From NCBI RefSeq assembly GCF_006094275.1, contig NZ_CP034412.1, forward strand, positions 496,001 to 560,000: 64,000 nt of DNA. Direction: 5' to 3'. The notes beneath the pieces are model-generated. The model was not told the DNA's origin. It did no database searches and worked only from the letters and a program-made list of their open reading frames with translations. The translations under genes were made by a program, and so were the position numbers. Origin of the DNA: Glutamicibacter creatinolyticus. Lineage in GTDB: Bacteria > Actinomycetota > Actinomycetes > Actinomycetales > Micrococcaceae. Below are positions 28,591 to 37,457 of this stretch, piece by piece; position 1 is the stretch's first letter; each line of letters begins with the position of its first letter.

Positions 28591-29154
28591 ATGAAGGCGT
28601 TGCCCGTCGAGCCCACCGGCTCATCGATCAAGATCGGCAGCCGACTGCGCGTGGCCCGGCAGGGCCAGCGCCTGACCATTGACCAGGTCGCGGAAATGGC
28701 GGGGCTGACCAAGGGCTTCCTCTCCCGCGTGGAGCGTGATCTGACCAGCCCCTCGGTCGCCACCTTGCTGACCCTGTGCGAGGTGCTGTCCATCGAAGTG
28801 GGGGAGCTGTTCACGGTCCCCGAGACGAAGCTGGTCAAATTGGAGGCCGCCCCGCGCATCTCCCTGGGCGGGGAGGGGATCATTGAACAGCTGCTCACCC
28901 CGCGCACCGAACGCCGGGTGCAGGTGATCCGCGCCGAGATCGCGCCGCACGGCGCCGGGGAAGCCGAGCTGTATTCCATGGACTGCCAGGTTGAGGTGCT
29001 GCACGTGCACTCCGGGCACTTCACGCTGATCCTGAGCGAGGAGCGCATGGAGCTGCAGGCCGGGGACACCGTGACCTTTCCCGGGAGGGAGCCGCACAGC
29101 TGGATCAATCCCAGCCCCGAGCCGGCGGTGGTGACCTGGACCCTGGTGCTGTAG
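28591..29154 (+). CDS. XRE-cupin transcriptional regulator
   Basis: A 187-residue regulator from the ATG at 28591 with a strong GGAGGAAAA site. An upstream in-frame ATG at 28540 is unlikely. The helix-turn-helix is at about 12-67 (IGSRLRVARQGQRLTIDQVAEMAGLTKG, split here as the N-half IGSRLRVARQ and the C-half LTKGFLSRVERDLTSPS). The C-terminal cupin (about 105-187) contains VLHVHSGHFTLIL and GDTVTFPGREPHSW. PuuR and SutR belong to this type and respond to small metabolites. Divergence from the symporter by 175 bases suggests local control. Confidence 0.88.
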   Translation: MKALPVEPTGSSIKIGSRLRVARQGQRLTIDQVAEMAGLTKGFLSRVERDLTSPSVATLLTLCEVLSIEVGELFTVPETKLVKLEAAPRISLGGEGIIEQLLTPRTERRVQVIRAEIAPHGAGEAELYSMDCQVEVLHVHSGHFTLILSEERMELQAGDTVTFPGREPHSWINPSPEPAVVTWTLVL

Positions 29155-29241
29155 TCGCTGCCGGGGAAGAGCGCCGCGCCGGGCTATCCTAGACAAGGCG
29201 GGAAAACCGCCGGGCCAGGCAGGAAGACGGACGGGAGTGCG

Positions 29242-29649
29242 GTGAACGCAACGCAGCCAACGGCAGCCGAGGGCTCCGTACCGGTCATCCCCTGGTGGTT
29301 CTCCGCGGTCCTGGGCATCATCATGGGCGTCACCCTGACCCTGATTCGCACCCAGCGCTACTTCTTCATCGTCGGTGCCGGGGTGCTGGCGCTGATGATC
29401 TTCGTGGTGGGGATCCTGACCATCCGCCGCCGCCGGCGCCACGCCGAGCTGATGCAAAGCCGCACCAGCCTGGGCTACCTGCTGTGGATGCTGGTGATCA
29501 TCATCCTGGCCGGTCCGGTGCACACCATCTACCTGGCCGATGAGCCCGCTGAGCTGTGGCTGAAGTCGGTGCTGCTTTCGCTGGGCTTCACGGTGGCCAT
29601 CCGGCAGGTCGACCGCCACCTGGTCGCCCATTCACGGCAGCGGGGCTAA
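29242..29649 (+). CDS. Small membrane protein, function unknown
   Basis: 135 residues from GTG with GGACGGGAG upstream. About four hydrophobic segments: PWWFSAVLGIIMGVTLTLI, FFIVGAGVLALMIFVVGIL, GYLLWMLVIIILAGPVHTIY, and SVLLSLGFTVAI. A basic loop, RRRRRHAEL, sits between helices 2 and 3. No family recognised. The 253 bases after it, up to the next permease, show no supportable gene. Confidence 0.7.
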   Translation: MNATQPTAAEGSVPVIPWWFSAVLGIIMGVTLTLIRTQRYFFIVGAGVLALMIFVVGILTIRRRRRHAELMQSRTSLGYLLWMLVIIILAGPVHTIYLADEPAELWLKSVLLSLGFTVAIRQVDRHLVAHSRQRG

Positions 29650-29902
29650 CCCGCCGTTCCCCGCCCCCGATAGTGGAATTGGCGCGACTGCGTCCAGTGC
29701 ACCGTCAAGTACCGGAGCCTTCTGGCGTGGCCGCATTGGATTCTCGCGGCCCGGCGGGGAGGGTTGCGGCGCCCAGGAACGCCGCGTGCTGCGGCGGCCC
29801 GACCTGGGCACTATGACCCACGCCCTGGATGAACTATCCCTAGCCTGTGTCCCGTCGGTTCCCTAATGTGATCTGCATCATTGAATGCGGGAGGGAATCG
29901 CT

Positions 29903-31435
29903 ATGACGACATCGGGTGGGGCACCGGCGCAATCCGGGGCCGGACTGAAAAAGGTCCTGGGCAAATGGGACATCCTGGCCATCGGCGTGGGCGCCATGAT
30001 CGGTTTCGGCTGGGTGGTGCTCACCGGTGACTGGATCACCAGTGCCGGTCCGCTCGGCGCGGCCCTGGCCATGGCGGTTGGCGGTGGCATCATGGCCATC
30101 GTCGGGCTGACCTACGCCGAACTGGTGGCCGCCATGCCCAAGGCCGGCGGGGAACACAACTACCTGCTGCGCGCCCTGGGCGCGCGCTGGTCCTTCGCCG
30201 GTTCCTGGGGGATTGTGGGCGGCTACATCACCATCGTCGCCTTCGAGGCAGTGGCCCTGCCCAAATCCGTGGCCTACATCTTCCCGCAGATCAACCAGGT
30301 CAAACTCTGGGACATTGCCGGTTCGGAGGTGTTCCTGTTCTGGGCGCTGGTGGGGGTGGCCGGGGCGGTGGTGATCACCTGGATCAACATCCGCGGCATC
30401 AAGACGGCGGGGATCGTGCAGACCTTCGTGGTGCTTTTCCTCTTCCTCATTGGAGCCATGCTGCTCACCGGGGCCTTCACCGGCGGCCAGGCATCCAACA
30501 TGGAGCCCTTCTTCCTCAACGGCACCGCCGGGTTCTTCGGGGTGATGATCATTGTCCCGTTCATGTTCGTCGGCTTCGACGTCATCCCGCAGTCCGCGGA
30601 GGAATGCAATATCGCCCCGCGCAAGATTGGGCGCTATGTGATCATCTCCGTCATGATCGCCACCGCCTGGTACGTCATGGTCATCATGGCCACCTCCTCG
30701 GGAATGAACGCCTCCGCGCTGGCCGGCTCCGACCTGGCCACCGCCGACGCCATGGGTGCCCTGTTCAATTCCGACACCATGGCCAAGGTGCTGATCGCCG
30801 GCGGCATCGCCGGCATCCTCACCTCCTGGAACTCCCTGCTGATGGGGGCCTCGCGCCTGCTGTTCGCCATGGCGCACTCGGGCATGCTGCCGCGCTGGTT
30901 CGCCTACCTGCACCCGAAGTACCGCACCCCGTCCCATGCGCTGCTGTTCATTGGCGGGCTGTCCGTGCTGGCCCCGTTCTTCGGCTCGGCGATGCTCGGC
31001 TGGCTGGTGGACTCCGGCTCCCCGTCCATCGTGGTGGCCTACCTGCTGGTGGGGGTGGCCTTTGTGATCCTGCGCCGGCGCGAACCGCAGATGAACCGTC
31101 CGCTGCGGGTGGGTGGACGCGGAAACTTTGGGCAGCTGATCGGCGTGCTATCGGTGCTGTTGTGCGCCTGGCTGATCAGCCTGTACCTGCCGGGCATGCC
31201 GGCGGCGATCGGCTGGCAGCCCTGGGTGCTCTTTGGCAGCTGGTGGCTGCTGGGCATGATCTTCATCCTGCGCATCCCGCGCGGCATCACCCCCGGCGAG
31301 AACGCCGAAATGGAGCTAATGCAGCTGATGAGCATCCGCCAGCAGGCCAAGCTGGGGGCCAGCGGCCCGGATGCGGTGGCCGCCCGGGCCGCCCACCCCA
31401 ACCGCCAGCGCGCCGCCCAGCGCGACGGGCGCTAG
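29903..31435 (+). CDS. APC-family amino acid permease
   Basis: 510 residues from the ATG at 29903, with GGAGGG 8 bases upstream. Twelve or so membrane segments. The N-terminal WDILAIGVGAMIGFGWVVLTG carries the family helix-break G-A-M-I-G motif, and PKAGGEHNYLLRALG is the conserved loop after helix 2. The basic C-terminal tail (ANRQRAAQRDGR-like) is cytoplasmic. Likely an amino acid or amine importer. It lies convergent to the PucR gene and near the GABA-type aminotransferase and ureohydrolase, so arginine, GABA or a polyamine are plausible substrates. Confidence 0.9.
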   Translation: MTTSGGAPAQSGAGLKKVLGKWDILAIGVGAMIGFGWVVLTGDWITSAGPLGAALAMAVGGGIMAIVGLTYAELVAAMPKAGGEHNYLLRALGARWSFAGSWGIVGGYITIVAFEAVALPKSVAYIFPQINQVKLWDIAGSEVFLFWALVGVAGAVVITWINIRGIKTAGIVQTFVVLFLFLIGAMLLTGAFTGGQASNMEPFFLNGTAGFFGVMIIVPFMFVGFDVIPQSAEECNIAPRKIGRYVIISVMIATAWYVMVIMATSSGMNASALAGSDLATADAMGALFNSDTMAKVLIAGGIAGILTSWNSLLMGASRLLFAMAHSGMLPRWFAYLHPKYRTPSHALLFIGGLSVLAPFFGSAMLGWLVDSGSPSIVVAYLLVGVAFVILRRREPQMNRPLRVGGRGNFGQLIGVLSVLLCAWLISLYLPGMPAAIGWQPWVLFGSWWLLGMIFILRIPRGITPGENAEMELMQLMSIRQQAKLGASGPDAVAARAAHPNRQRAAQRDGR

Positions 31436-31451
31436 CCCGCCGAACCAGGCA

Positions 31452-31503
31452 GCATGGACCGGCTGCGGCGCAACCCCAGGGGTTGGCCGCAGCCGGTCCA
31501 TGC
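31452..31503. terminator. Long hairpin between the permease and pucR-type gene
   Basis: GCATGGACCGGCTGCGGC and GCCGCAGCCGGTCCATGC form a perfect 18-bp stem enclosing a smaller hairpin, CAACCCC-AGG... closing with GGTTG. It sits between convergent genes and has no T-run. Confidence 0.75.
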
Positions 31504-31547
31504 GCCGTTAAGCCCCGGGCAGGCCGATGCCAACCGGGGGCTTGGGG

Positions 31548-33050
31548 CTAGGGTTCTTCGCGTCGAATGGCCAGCCACAGGCGGGCGGCGACATCCGGGT
31601 CATCCAGGTTCTGCTGCAGCAGCTTGCCGGCCGTGGCGATCCGCAGGCGCAGCGAATTGCGGTGAATCCCCAGTTGCCGGGCCGCCTCCTCCCAGGTGCC
31701 GCGGCTGGCCAGGTACGCGCGCACCGCGGGCAGCAGGTCGCTGCGCTGATATTCGCGCAGCGTGCGCACCCAGCCGGCCGCGGTCGCCTCGGTTTCCCCG
31801 CCGGCCCCGGTGATCATCCCGGGCGGGGCCTGGGACAGGGCCAGGCGCACCCCGGGCAGGATGCCGGGAATCTCGGCCAGTCCCACCGGTTCGCTGAGCA
31901 CCGCGCACGCGTGCCGCGGCGGTGCCGGTTCGCCAGGTGTGGGCGCCGGACGGACCGCCGGCTCCCCGACGCTCGGCTCGGACAGCACCAGGTACCAGGT
32001 GTCGGCCTCACGCAACGCCAGCCGGTGGGTGGACAGGGCGGGCAGCCGCCAGGCCAGCCGGGGGTCGGGGGCCAGCTGCTCCAGCTGGCGCAACGCATCG
32101 TGGGCCTCGGTCTGGGGCAGGGTGGCGGCCAGCAGGCGCACCGGCGCCTGCAGCTGCCGGTCCAGGCCGAGCTGGTCACCGACCAGCACCGCGGCGTGGT
32201 GCTCGCCGTGCAACAGCAGCCGGGTGACCGCGGCCCCCAGTTCCCGGCGTGCCTCCTGTTCGGTGGCGCGCTGACGGGCCCGCATGCTCAGCAGCGTGGC
32301 CACCGTCATCATGACCTGGCGTTCGGCCCGGGTGACGGGCCGGTCGGCGCACACAGCCAGGTAGCCGGTCAGCCGGGGACCGCTGAGGATCGGGTAGACC
32401 ACCACCGCTTCGCCGGCGATCTCAAAGGTTGCCGCCGAGGGCATGTCCACGCGGGCAAAGCGCCGACACTCCTGGCGCAGCTGCGCCAGATGGACGGCGG
32501 CCGAGGCCGGCCAGTGGGCTTCGGGGCCGTCATCCACCCGCAGGTAGGCGGCCCACCCGCCCAGTGCCCGGGCCAGTTCGCGGATGACCGAGCTGTCCGC
32601 ATCGGCCCGGTTCGCCGCCCGGGCCAGGGCCGTCTGGGTGCCCAGGCTCTCCATCAGGTTGCTGGCGTCGCTGCGCGCGCTCAGCCGCCAGTAGGCGCGG
32701 GAAACCTGCTGGAAGGGAACCTCATCGGGCACCACCCCCAGCTGGATGCCCAGCCGCTGGCAGCCGGCCGCCACCCAGGAGGGAACCTCGTCCAGCCACG
32801 GCCCCAGCCCCAGGCCCAGGCTGGTGATTCCATGCGCGGCCAGCCGCCCCAGGTACTCGGTGCTGGCCTCGGCGGTGTCGGCGAAGGACATGCCCGTGGT
32901 CAGCAGCAGCTCCCCGCCCTCCAGGTAGGGGGTGGGGTCGGCCAACTCGGAAATGTGCACCCCGGTGACCGGGTTGGCCCGAAACGTGGTGCCGCTGGCC
33001 GGGTAGAAGCTGCGCCCCAATTCGGTGCCCAATTGCAAAAGCGTGATCAC
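31548..33050 (-). CDS. PucR-family transcriptional regulator
   Basis: 500 residues from GTG at 33050 (MITLLQLGTELGRSFYPAS). The longer frame to 33110 overlaps the intergenic operator and is less likely. The N-terminal PucR domain (about 15-130) has VTGVHISELADPTPYLEGGELLLT-type sequence, split as VTGVHISELADP and TPYLEGGELLLTTG. A GGDEF-like CdaR segment is central, and the C-terminal PucR helix-turn-helix reads WEEAARQLGIHRNSLRLRI. PucR regulators control purine, amino acid or GABA use; in Corynebacterium a PucR-type GabR controls gab genes. Divergent from gabT by 83 bases with a palindrome between, so control of gabT is likely. Confidence 0.88.
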   Translation of the reverse strand: MITLLQLGTELGRSFYPASGTTFRANPVTGVHISELADPTPYLEGGELLLTTGMSFADTAEASTEYLGRLAAHGITSLGLGLGPWLDEVPSWVAAGCQRLGIQLGVVPDEVPFQQVSRAYWRLSARSDASNLMESLGTQTALARAANRADADSSVIRELARALGGWAAYLRVDDGPEAHWPASAAVHLAQLRQECRRFARVDMPSAATFEIAGEAVVVYPILSGPRLTGYLAVCADRPVTRAERQVMMTVATLLSMRARQRATEQEARRELGAAVTRLLLHGEHHAAVLVGDQLGLDRQLQAPVRLLAATLPQTEAHDALRQLEQLAPDPRLAWRLPALSTHRLALREADTWYLVLSEPSVGEPAVRPAPTPGEPAPPRHACAVLSEPVGLAEIPGILPGVRLALSQAPPGMITGAGGETEATAAGWVRTLREYQRSDLLPAVRAYLASRGTWEEAARQLGIHRNSLRLRIATAGKLLQQNLDDPDVAARLWLAIRREEP

Positions 33051-33096
33051 GGTGCAAATTATCCTGTATGAACCGCCGAATTGGATGGAACGGCCA

Positions 33097-33110
33097 GTGA
33101 CGCGTGTCAC
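33097..33110. promoter_or_regulatory. Palindrome in the pucR-gabT divergent region
   Basis: GTGAC-GCGT-GTCAC, a perfect 5-bp inverted repeat with a 4-base spacer, 24 bases upstream of the gabT start and 47 from the PucR start. A candidate PucR operator. Confidence 0.5.
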
Positions 33111-33133
33111 CGACGGATCATAGCGTGGTTCCC

Positions 33134-34519
33134 ATGACTGAAACCCTGCCTTCCGCCGTGCTGTCCCCGCTCGCTTCGAACCCTGCCGCCGACAGCGCCC
33201 ACCGCCTGCCCCAAAGCCGCCATCTGGCCACCCAGATCCCCGGCCCGCGTTCCCGGGAACTGCATGACCAGAGGCTGGCCGAGGTCAGTGACGGCTTTGG
33301 GATTACCCTGCCGGTGTTCGTGCAGCGCGCCGACGGCGGGATCATCGAGGACGTGGACGGCAACCGGCTGATCGACTTTGCCTCCGGGATCGCGGTGACC
33401 TCCCTGGGCGCGGCCAACCAGCGCGTTGCCCAGCGGGTGGCGCAGCAGCTGGAGAAGTTCACCCACACCTGCTTCATGGTCAGCGAGTACGAGTCCTTCA
33501 CCCGCGTCTGCGCTTGGCTGAACCGCAACACCCCGGGTGACTTCGCCAAGCGCACCGCATTGTTCTCCACCGGCGCGGAGGCCGTGGAGAACGCGGTGAA
33601 GATCGCCCGCGCGGCCACCGGACGGCCGAACATCCTGGTCTTCGACGAGGCCTACCACGGACGCTCACTGCTGACCATGGGGATGACATCGAAGGTCAAC
33701 CCCTACAAGCTGAACTTCGGGCCCCTGCCCGAGCACATCGTGCGCGCCGCCTCCGCGAACCCGCTGCGTTCGCAGGGCCGCGACGTCCACGAGCTGCTGG
33801 CCCTGGTGGAGCAGCAAATTGTGGAGCACGGGGCACGGAGCTTTGCGGCCATGGTGATTGAGCCGATCCAGGGCGAGGGCGGGTTCATCGTCCCGATGCC
33901 CGGTTTCCTGCCCGGGCTGCGGGCCCTGGCGGACAAATACGGGATCGTGCTGGTGCTAGACGAGATTCAGGCCGGGATCGGACGTACCGGCAAGCTGTTC
34001 GCCGCCGAACACGAGGACGTGGTCGGGGACCTGGTGCTCACCGCCAAGGCGCTGGCCAACGGCGTGCCGCTCTCCGCGGTGACCGGGCGGGCGGAGCTGA
34101 TGAACGCGCCGCACGCCGGAGGCCTGGGAGGCACCTACGCCGGGAACCCGCTGGCCTGTGAGGCGGCGCTGGCGGTCTTCGAGCAGTTCGAGGACGGCAG
34201 CGTGCTGCGCAACGCCCGGCGGATCGAGGAACTCACCCGCCAGATGCTGGAGCCGCTGGTGGACTCCACCGACAGCGTGGCCCAGGTGCGGGGGCGCGGG
34301 GCGATGCTGGCCGTTGAATTCGCGGACCGCGACACCCTGGCCCCGCGCCCGGAACTGGCAGCGGCGGTGTCCCAGGCCTGCCACGCGGCCGGGGTGCTGA
34401 CGCTGACCTGCGGCACCTACGGCAATGTGCTGCGGCTGCTGCCGCCGCTGGTGATCGGCCAGGAGCTGCTGCGCGATGGGCTGCAGGTGCTGCGCCAGGC
34501 GGTCCTGGACCTCGCCTAG
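33134..34519 (+). CDS. gabT: 4-aminobutyrate-type class III aminotransferase
   Basis: 461 residues from the ATG at 33134. A PLP fold type I omega-aminotransferase with GIAVTSLGAANQRV, FSTGAEAVENAVKIAR, FDEAYHGRSLLTMG, the aspartate in VLDEIQAGIGRTG, and the PLP lysine in LVLTAKALANGVPLSAV. These enzymes move the amino group of 4-aminobutyrate (often also 5-aminovalerate) to 2-oxoglutarate, giving the semialdehyde. There is no gabD directly next door; the aldehyde dehydrogenase at 42.6 kb may serve. Divergent from a PucR gene. Ends in a terminator hairpin, so it is probably monocistronic. Confidence 0.88.
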   Translation: MTETLPSAVLSPLASNPAADSAHRLPQSRHLATQIPGPRSRELHDQRLAEVSDGFGITLPVFVQRADGGIIEDVDGNRLIDFASGIAVTSLGAANQRVAQRVAQQLEKFTHTCFMVSEYESFTRVCAWLNRNTPGDFAKRTALFSTGAEAVENAVKIARAATGRPNILVFDEAYHGRSLLTMGMTSKVNPYKLNFGPLPEHIVRAASANPLRSQGRDVHELLALVEQQIVEHGARSFAAMVIEPIQGEGGFIVPMPGFLPGLRALADKYGIVLVLDEIQAGIGRTGKLFAAEHEDVVGDLVLTAKALANGVPLSAVTGRAELMNAPHAGGLGGTYAGNPLACEAALAVFEQFEDGSVLRNARRIEELTRQMLEPLVDSTDSVAQVRGRGAMLAVEFADRDTLAPRPELAAAVSQACHAAGVLTLTCGTYGNVLRLLPPLVIGQELLRDGLQVLRQAVLDLA

Positions 34520-34541
34520 GCGCCATCCACGCCATTTTTAG

Positions 34542-34594
34542 GGGCCGGCCGAAGACCGGGAACGCGGCAGACCGCGTCGGTCTTCCGCCGGCCC
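34542..34594 (+). terminator. Terminator hairpin after gabT
   Basis: GGGCCGGCCGAAGACC and GGTCTTCCGCCGGCCC pair with one mismatch around a 21-nt loop, 23 bases after the gabT stop. There is no T-run after it. Confidence 0.65.
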
Positions 34595-34620
34595 GCGGCG
34601 TCCGTAGCGGACCCTCACCC

Positions 34621-34649
34621 TTGACGGGACGGGCAGGGGAAAATAGCAT
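34621..34649 (+). promoter_or_regulatory. Sigma-A promoter of the ureohydrolase operon
   Basis: TTGACG, a 17-base spacer, then TAGCAT. One of the best -35/-10 matches in the window. It predicts transcription from about 34656, right before a pair of inverted repeats. Confidence 0.7.
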
Positions 34650-34663
34650 ATTCGACAACGAGA

Positions 34664-34691
34664 GTTTCCTATTGGAAAACAGAGGTTTTCC
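34664..34691 (+). promoter_or_regulatory. Operator-like triple repeat downstream of the promoter
   Basis: GTTTCC-TATT-GGAAAAC-AGAG-GTTTTCC: three alternating half-sites that form two overlapping inverted repeats with 4-base spacers, located between the predicted transcription start and the ureohydrolase start codon. Binding there would block elongation (a repressor site). The cognate regulator is unknown; the local XRE-cupin or PucR proteins are candidates. Confidence 0.6.
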
Positions 34692-34715
34692 CCTTCAGCG
34701 TCGAAAGGACCAGCC

Positions 34716-35699
34716 GTGGAAGAAATCCGTATCGAGGAAAACGGCAAGCTCGGACCCATCAATGCCGCACTGATCCCGCGCTACGCCGGTGCCGGAACCT
34801 ACGCCCGGCTGCCGCGCCTGGACCAGGTTGAAAAGGCGGACATCAAGATCGTCGGCGTCCCGTTCGACACCGGGGTCTCCTACCGTCCCGGTGCCCGCTT
34901 CGGCTCCACCCACGTGCGCGAGTCCTCCCGCCTGATCCGCCCCTACAACCCGGCCGTGGACATCTCCCCGTTCGCGCTGAGCCAGGTCGCCGACGCCGGG
35001 GATATGGCGGTGAACCCGTTCAACATCAACGAGGCCATCGAAGCCATTGAACACAACGCCCTGGAACTGACCGAGGACGGGGCCTCGCTGGTCACCATCG
35101 GTGGGGACCACACCATCGCCCTGCCGCTGCTGCGCGCCGCCTCCCAGCGTGCCGGCGGACCGGTGGCGCTGCTGCACTTCGATGCGCACCTGGACACCTG
35201 GGACACCTACTTTGGTGCCGAATACACCCACGGCACCCCGTTCCGCCGCGCGGTGGAAGAGGGCATCCTGGACACCGAGGCCATCAGCCACGTCGGCACC
35301 CGCGGCCCGCTGTACGGCAAGAAGGACCTGGAGGACGACAAGCGCTTCGGCTTCGGCATCGTCACCAGCTCGGACGTGTACTACCAGGGGGTGCGTGAAA
35401 TCGTGGACAAGCTGCGCGACCGCATCGGCAACCGCCCGCTGTACATCTCGGTGGACATCGACGTGCTGGACCCGGCCCACGCCCCGGGCACCGGAACCCC
35501 GGAAGCCGGCGGGATCACCAGCCGCGAGCTGCTTGAAATCCTGCGCGGGCTGCGCGGGATGAACATCGTCGGCGCGGACATCGTGGAAGTGGCCCCGGCC
35601 TACGACCATGCCGAGATCACCGGCGTGGCCGCCTCCCACGTCACCTACGACCTGATCAGCCTGATCAGCGACCTGCGCCACGGCAAGGGAATGAAATAG
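34716..35699 (+). CDS. Agmatinase-family ureohydrolase (agmatinase or guanidinobutyrase)
   Basis: 327 residues from GTG with AAAGGAC upstream. It is a binuclear Mn enzyme of the arginase fold: ligands His132 in GGDHTI; Asp156, His158 and Asp160 in HFDAHLDTW; Asp247 and Asp249 in [14 protein letters not shown]. It releases urea from a guanidino compound. The family includes agmatinase, guanidinobutyrase, guanidinopropionase and others that sequence alone does not separate. The following gene, one base away, is a thiamine-diphosphate enzyme of the AruI type. With GabT nearby this favours 4-guanidinobutyrate to GABA plus urea; that is inference. Own promoter and operator. Confidence 0.9.
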   Translation: MEEIRIEENGKLGPINAALIPRYAGAGTYARLPRLDQVEKADIKIVGVPFDTGVSYRPGARFGSTHVRESSRLIRPYNPAVDISPFALSQVADAGDMAVNPFNINEAIEAIEHNALELTEDGASLVTIGGDHTIALPLLRAASQRAGGPVALLHFDAHLDTWDTYFGAEYTHGTPFRRAVEEGILDTEAISHVGTRGPLYGKKDLEDDKRFGFGIVTSSDVYYQGVREIVDKLRDRIGNRPLYISVDIDVLDPAHAPGTGTPEAGGITSRELLEILRGLRGMNIVGADIVEVAPAYDHAEITGVAASHVTYDLISLISDLRHGKGMK

Positions 35700-35700
35700 C

Positions 35701-37374
35701 ATGTCCAACACCGCGCAACGCAACGGCGGGGACCTGGTCATTGAGACGCTCAGCGCGCTCGGTGCCAGGACCGTGTTCGGAATTCCCGGGCAGCACGCGC
35801 TGGGGCTCTTTGACGCGCTCTCCCGCTCGGACCTGCATTTCGTCTCCTCCCGGGTGGAGAACAACTCCGCCTTCGCCGCCGACGGCTATTCCCGGGCCAC
35901 CGGGGAAGTGGGCGTGCTGTTCCTCTCCACCGGCCCCGGGGCGCTAACCTCCCTGGCCGGGCTGCAGGAAGCCTACGCCACCGGCGTGCCGATGGTGGTG
36001 GTGGCAAGCCAGATTCCGGTGGATGGACTGGGCGCCCGGCGCAAGGGCATGCTGCACCAGCTTGATGACCAGAAGGCCTCGGCCGCGAACGTCACCAAGT
36101 TCCAGCGCACCGTGCACCACGCCTCCTCGATCCCCTCGGCCATCCAGGACGCCTGGGCCGAGGCGATCACCGTGCCCATGGGCCCGGTCTGGGTGGAGGT
36201 GCCGCAGGACGTGCTGCTGGCCCCGGTCATGGTCCCGCCGGTGCGTGATGCGCTGGCCGAGGCCTATGAGCACCCGCCACGCATCGAGCTGATCGAGGAG
36301 TCGGCCCGCTGGCTGGCCGGGGCCCGGCGCCCGGTGATCGTGGCCGGGGGCGGCGTGCGCCGCTCCGGCGCGCAGCAGGCGCTGGCGCAGGTCGCCGAAA
36401 CGCTGCAGGCCCCGGTGCTGAGCACCCCCGGCGGCAACGGCGCGTTCGGGTGGGACCACGAACTCTCCCTGCAGTCCTGGGTGGAGGACCGCTACGTCAC
36501 CGAGGTCCTGGAGGACGCGGACGTGCTGATCGTGGTCGGCTCCTCGCTGGGCGAGGTGACCAGCAACTACTTCACCCTGACCCCGCGCGGGCGGATGATC
36601 CAGATTGACGCCGAACCGCGGGTGCTGGAATCCAACACCCCGGCCCTGGGGCTGCGCGCCGATGCGAAGGCCGCGCTGGAGTTCCTGGCCGAGGAACTGC
36701 GGCGCACCGGGCACCAGGCCCGCGTGGACTGGCACGGCCAGAGCCCGCAGCAGCTGGTGGCCCAGACCCTGGAAAAGGTGCAGCGGCGCCTGGATTCGCA
36801 GGACCTGGACAAGGAACGCCGGTTCATGGCCGACATCCGCCAGGCCGTGCCGGAGCGGATGCAGACCTACTGGGACATGACCATCGCCGCCTACTGGGGC
36901 TGGAGCTGCTGGGACGCCCGCCAGGGCCAGTTCCACTCGGCGCAGGGGGCCGGGGGACTGGGCTTTGGCTACCCCGCGGCCATCGGCGGTGCCGTCGGGC
37001 TGGAAACCCAGGGGCTGGGCCACGCCGAGGCGCGGGTGCTGGCCGTCTCCGGTGACGGATCGGCCATGTACTCGATCGCCGAACTGGCCACCGCCAAGCA
37101 GCACAACGTCCCGGTCACCTGGCTGATCGTGGATGACGGCGGCTACGGCATCCTGCGCGAATACATGGAAGGGGCCTTCGGCAAGGCCACCGCCACCGAG
37201 CTGGCGCGCCCCGACTTCGTGGCCCTGGCCGAGTCCTTCGGGATTCCGGCCCGCCAGGTCCCGGTGGAGGAGGTCGGGCAGGCGCTGCGCGAGTCCTTCG
37301 CCGCCGAGGGGCCAAACGTCGTGGTGGTGCAGACTCTGCTGAAGATGTTCGCTCCCACGCATCTGGAAGCGTAA
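35701..37374 (+). CDS. Thiamine-diphosphate-dependent enzyme, possible 2-ketoarginine decarboxylase
   Basis: 557 residues, three-domain acetolactate-synthase-like enzyme. The catalytic glutamate lies in SRVENNSAFAADGYSRATG. The central domain is at about 195-330, and the ThDP motif starts GDG at 451-453. The usual closing NN of that motif is Asp478-Asp479 (IVDDGGYG), an oddity, since an Asn here normally binds Mg2+. It starts one base after the ureohydrolase stop, so the products probably work together. AruI of Pseudomonas, of similar length, decarboxylates 2-ketoarginine to 4-guanidinobutyraldehyde. Another 2-oxoacid decarboxylase or lyase activity is possible. Ends at a terminator. Confidence 0.85.
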   Translation: MSNTAQRNGGDLVIETLSALGARTVFGIPGQHALGLFDALSRSDLHFVSSRVENNSAFAADGYSRATGEVGVLFLSTGPGALTSLAGLQEAYATGVPMVVVASQIPVDGLGARRKGMLHQLDDQKASAANVTKFQRTVHHASSIPSAIQDAWAEAITVPMGPVWVEVPQDVLLAPVMVPPVRDALAEAYEHPPRIELIEESARWLAGARRPVIVAGGGVRRSGAQQALAQVAETLQAPVLSTPGGNGAFGWDHELSLQSWVEDRYVTEVLEDADVLIVVGSSLGEVTSNYFTLTPRGRMIQIDAEPRVLESNTPALGLRADAKAALEFLAEELRRTGHQARVDWHGQSPQQLVAQTLEKVQRRLDSQDLDKERRFMADIRQAVPERMQTYWDMTIAAYWGWSCWDARQGQFHSAQGAGGLGFGYPAAIGGAVGLETQGLGHAEARVLAVSGDGSAMYSIAELATAKQHNVPVTWLIVDDGGYGILREYMEGAFGKATATELARPDFVALAESFGIPARQVPVEEVGQALRESFAAEGPNVVVVQTLLKMFAPTHLEA

Positions 37375-37414
37375 GCCACCGCGGCGTGCCGCGCAGCACC
37401 GGGCACCAGCAATG

Positions 37415-37457
37415 AACACCAAGGGGGGCCTGCCGTGGGCAGACCCCCTTGGTGTTT
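37415..37457 (+). terminator. Terminator of the ureohydrolase/ThDP operon
   Basis: AACACCAAGGGGG and CCCCCTTGGTGTT form a perfect 13-bp stem, followed by TTGG, 41 bases after the stop. Confidence 0.85.
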
